Source of the DNA: JBLNDG01 sp050261415
GTDB taxonomy: Bacteria > Bacillota > Clostridia > Lutisporales > Lutisporaceae
Direction: 5' to 3'
NCBI GenBank assembly: GCA_050261415.1
Contig: JBLNDG010000085.1
Span: forward strand, 1-6,350
DNA length: 6,350 bases
The position numbers and the translations under genes are program-made. The notes beneath the pieces were generated by a model, which did no database searches, was not told where the DNA came from, and worked only from the letters and a program-made list of their open reading frames with translations. Positions 4,986 to 6,350 of the stretch are shown here, piece after piece. Every line of letters begins with the position of its first letter. Within the stretch, counting starts at the first letter, position 1.

Positions 4986-6350
4986 TTAAAATTGCAATGC
5001 CTCCTTTATTACTTTAATAATATAGTTCATCCTTTCATTGTTCATGCCAGGATAAACGCCCACCCAAAACGAATTATTCATTATATAATCTGTATTTCTT
5101 AAATCACCGATAACACGATAACCTTCACCGGTCCTTCTCATTTCATCAAAACATGTATGCTTTATGAGGTTGCCTGCAAAAAGCATTCTGGTTTGTATAC
5201 CCTTATTTTCAATAAACCGTACAACAGTATTACGGTCAATACCATTCTGACAAGTCATGAGAAAACCGAACCAACTAGGATCTGAGTTTACACATGGCTC
5301 CGGTAGAATAATCTTGTCTGAAACACTATTAAGTCCTTCTTTCAAACGTTTAAAATTATCTTTTCGAGACTTGATAAATGCGGGAAGCTTTTTTAGCTGT
5401 GCGACTCCAATAGCCGCTTGCATATCTGTTGCTTTCAGGTTATACCCAAAATGTGAATAGACATACTTATGATCATAACCGAAAGGAAGCTCGCCATACT
5501 GGCTGTCAAAGCGATGCAAGCACACATTGTCACTCCCTGATGGACAGATACAATCCCTGCCCCAATCACGCAACGAACGGATAATTTTATGCAACAGCGG
5601 ATTATCCGTATAAACCGCACCTCCCTCACCCATGGTCATGTGATGGGGTGGATAAAAGCTAGATGTTCCGATGTCTCCAAATGTCCCGGTATATTTTTCC
5701 ACGCCGTTAATGGTATATTTTGATCCCAGTGCGTCGCAATTATCTTCAATAAGCCATAGGTTGTTTTTTAGACAAAAGTCTTTTACTTTGCCTATATCAA
5801 AAGGATTTCCCATAGTATGTGCAAGCATTATTGCTTTTGTTCTACTGGATAATGCATCCGATAACATATCTGCATCAATATTGTATTGGGGAATCTTGAC
5901 ATCAACAAATACAGGCACTGCACCAAACTGCACAATAGGCGCTACGGTAGTTGGAAAGCCGGCTGCAACAGTAATAACTTCATCTCCCCTATGAATTGCC
6001 CTATCACCAAGCAGCGGCGATGTCAGCGCCATAAATGCTGCAAGGTTGGCAGAGGAACCGGAGTTTACCAGCGAACAATACTTGATTCCAAGAAAATTTG
6101 CGAATTCTTCTTCAAATGTAGTGGTGTATCCCCCCGCAGTAAGCCAGAAATCCAGAGCACTGTCTACAAGCAAAAGCATCTCGTTTTGGTCATAAACACG
6201 AGCGGCATAAGGAATTTTATCTCCCTGCTTATATCCAATGCTTTTATTATGGAATTCAGTGTAATACGATGAAACCATTTTTAAAATTTGTTGATTGATA
6301 TCACCGGCCAACCGCTCCGGGGCTGTACAGCCTGTTTGCAATGCCGGAAA
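4986..6350 (-). CDS. rfbH: RfbH-type CDP-4-keto-6-deoxyglucose-3-dehydrase, 5' end outside window
   Basis: RfbH (called E1 in Yersinia) uses pyridoxamine phosphate and a [2Fe-2S] cluster to remove the C-3 hydroxyl from CDP-4-keto-6-deoxy-D-glucose, with a reductase partner, in 3,6-dideoxyhexose synthesis. It belongs to the DegT/DnrJ/EryC1/StrS aminotransferase fold. Numbering from the TTG at 6339-6341: SGSSANL (94-100) and EVITVAAGFPTTVAP (121-135) bind cofactor; IEDNCDALGS (198-207) holds the conserved Asp; YPPHHMTMGEGG (230-241) has His233 where aminotransferases have the PLP Lys, the family hallmark. Cluster ligands C202, C264, C266 and C274 fit C-Xn-C-X-C-X7-C. The first spacing is 61, against 57 as I recall for Yersinia E1, because of a small insertion near 212-216. 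The end, TDYIMNNSFWVGVYPG (417-432), is typical. The frame is open to the window edge, and the TTG has no ribosome site, so the true start is probably outside. The next gene is flaG, after 105 bases, which suggests a role in flagellin or surface glycan synthesis. Confidence 0.92.
   Translation of the reverse strand, partial: FPALQTGCTAPERLAGDINQQILKMVSSYYTEFHNKSIGYKQGDKIPYAARVYDQNEMLLLVDSALDFWLTAGGYTTTFEEEFANFLGIKYCSLVNSGSSANLAAFMALTSPLLGDRAIHRGDEVITVAAGFPTTVAPIVQFGAVPVFVDVKIPQYNIDADMLSDALSSRTKAIMLAHTMGNPFDIGKVKDFCLKNNLWLIEDNCDALGSKYTINGVEKYTGTFGDIGTSSFYPPHHMTMGEGGAVYTDNPLLHKIIRSLRDWGRDCICPSGSDNVCLHRFDSQYGELPFGYDHKYVYSHFGYNLKATDMQAAIGVAQLKKLPAFIKSRKDNFKRLKEGLNSVSDKIILPEPCVNSDPSWFGFLMTCQNGIDRNTVVRFIENKGIQTRMLFAGNLIKHTCFDEMRRTGEGYRVIGDLRNTDYIMNNSFWVGVYPGMNNERMNYIIKVIKEALQF

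Noticed and set aside
5671..6272. Overlapping plus-strand open frames opposite rfbH
   Set aside because: The minus-strand frame has unmistakable RfbH motifs; these are incidental open frames.
1..6350. CRISPR array, insertion sequence, tRNA or prophage element
   Set aside because: I saw no regularly spaced repeats, no transposase or integrase, no terminal inverted repeats and no cloverleaf sequence.

Overview
The window looks like part of a chromosome from a low-GC, motile, endospore-type Clostridia. Ruminiclostridium or a related anaerobe is my best guess, from the protein style and gene order rather than from any database match. Every gene I can support lies on the minus strand, so transcription runs from high to low coordinates.

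In transcription order the window starts with an rfbH-type gene (4986 to the right edge, 5' end outside). It encodes a PLP and [2Fe-2S] CDP-4-keto-6-deoxyglucose-3-dehydrase of the 3,6-dideoxysugar pathway. A short AT-rich gap follows, holding a good SigD (sigma-28) motif, then flaG (4494-4880), fliD (1993-4488), fliS (1465-1959) and a coiled-coil FliT/FlgN-like chaperone gene (886-1368). This matches the late flagellar order flaG-fliD-fliS-fliT of Bacillus subtilis. FliD is the filament cap, FliS chaperones flagellin, the FliT/FlgN-like protein probably chaperones FliD or hook-associated proteins, and FlaG affects filament length. A nucleotide-sugar gene just upstream suggests that flagellin or a surface glycan carries a deoxysugar; that is inference.

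The 444 bases between the chaperone gene and the last gene are not empty. On the minus strand they hold a likely terminator (832-880), a strong SigA-type promoter (TTGTGC, 17 bases, TATAAT), a roughly 222-base RNA that folds into several arms closed by a terminal helix (about 570-791), and a second nested hairpin (472-543) with a run of U just before the ribosome binding site of the next gene. That gene (151-441) encodes a 96-residue protein with two four-cysteine zinc ribbons and ends at a clear intrinsic terminator (113-139). In B. subtilis the gene after fliT is hpf/yvyD (raiA), and the conserved noncoding 'raiA motif' RNA of Bacillota typically lies between comFC and raiA. The structured RNA is therefore a good candidate for that class, although I cannot confirm it from sequence alone. 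It is the most interesting item in the window.

The left 112 bases hold a perfect 14-base palindrome and possibly the first codons of another minus-strand gene, which I could not identify. I saw no tRNA, rRNA, CRISPR array, insertion sequence or phage element.
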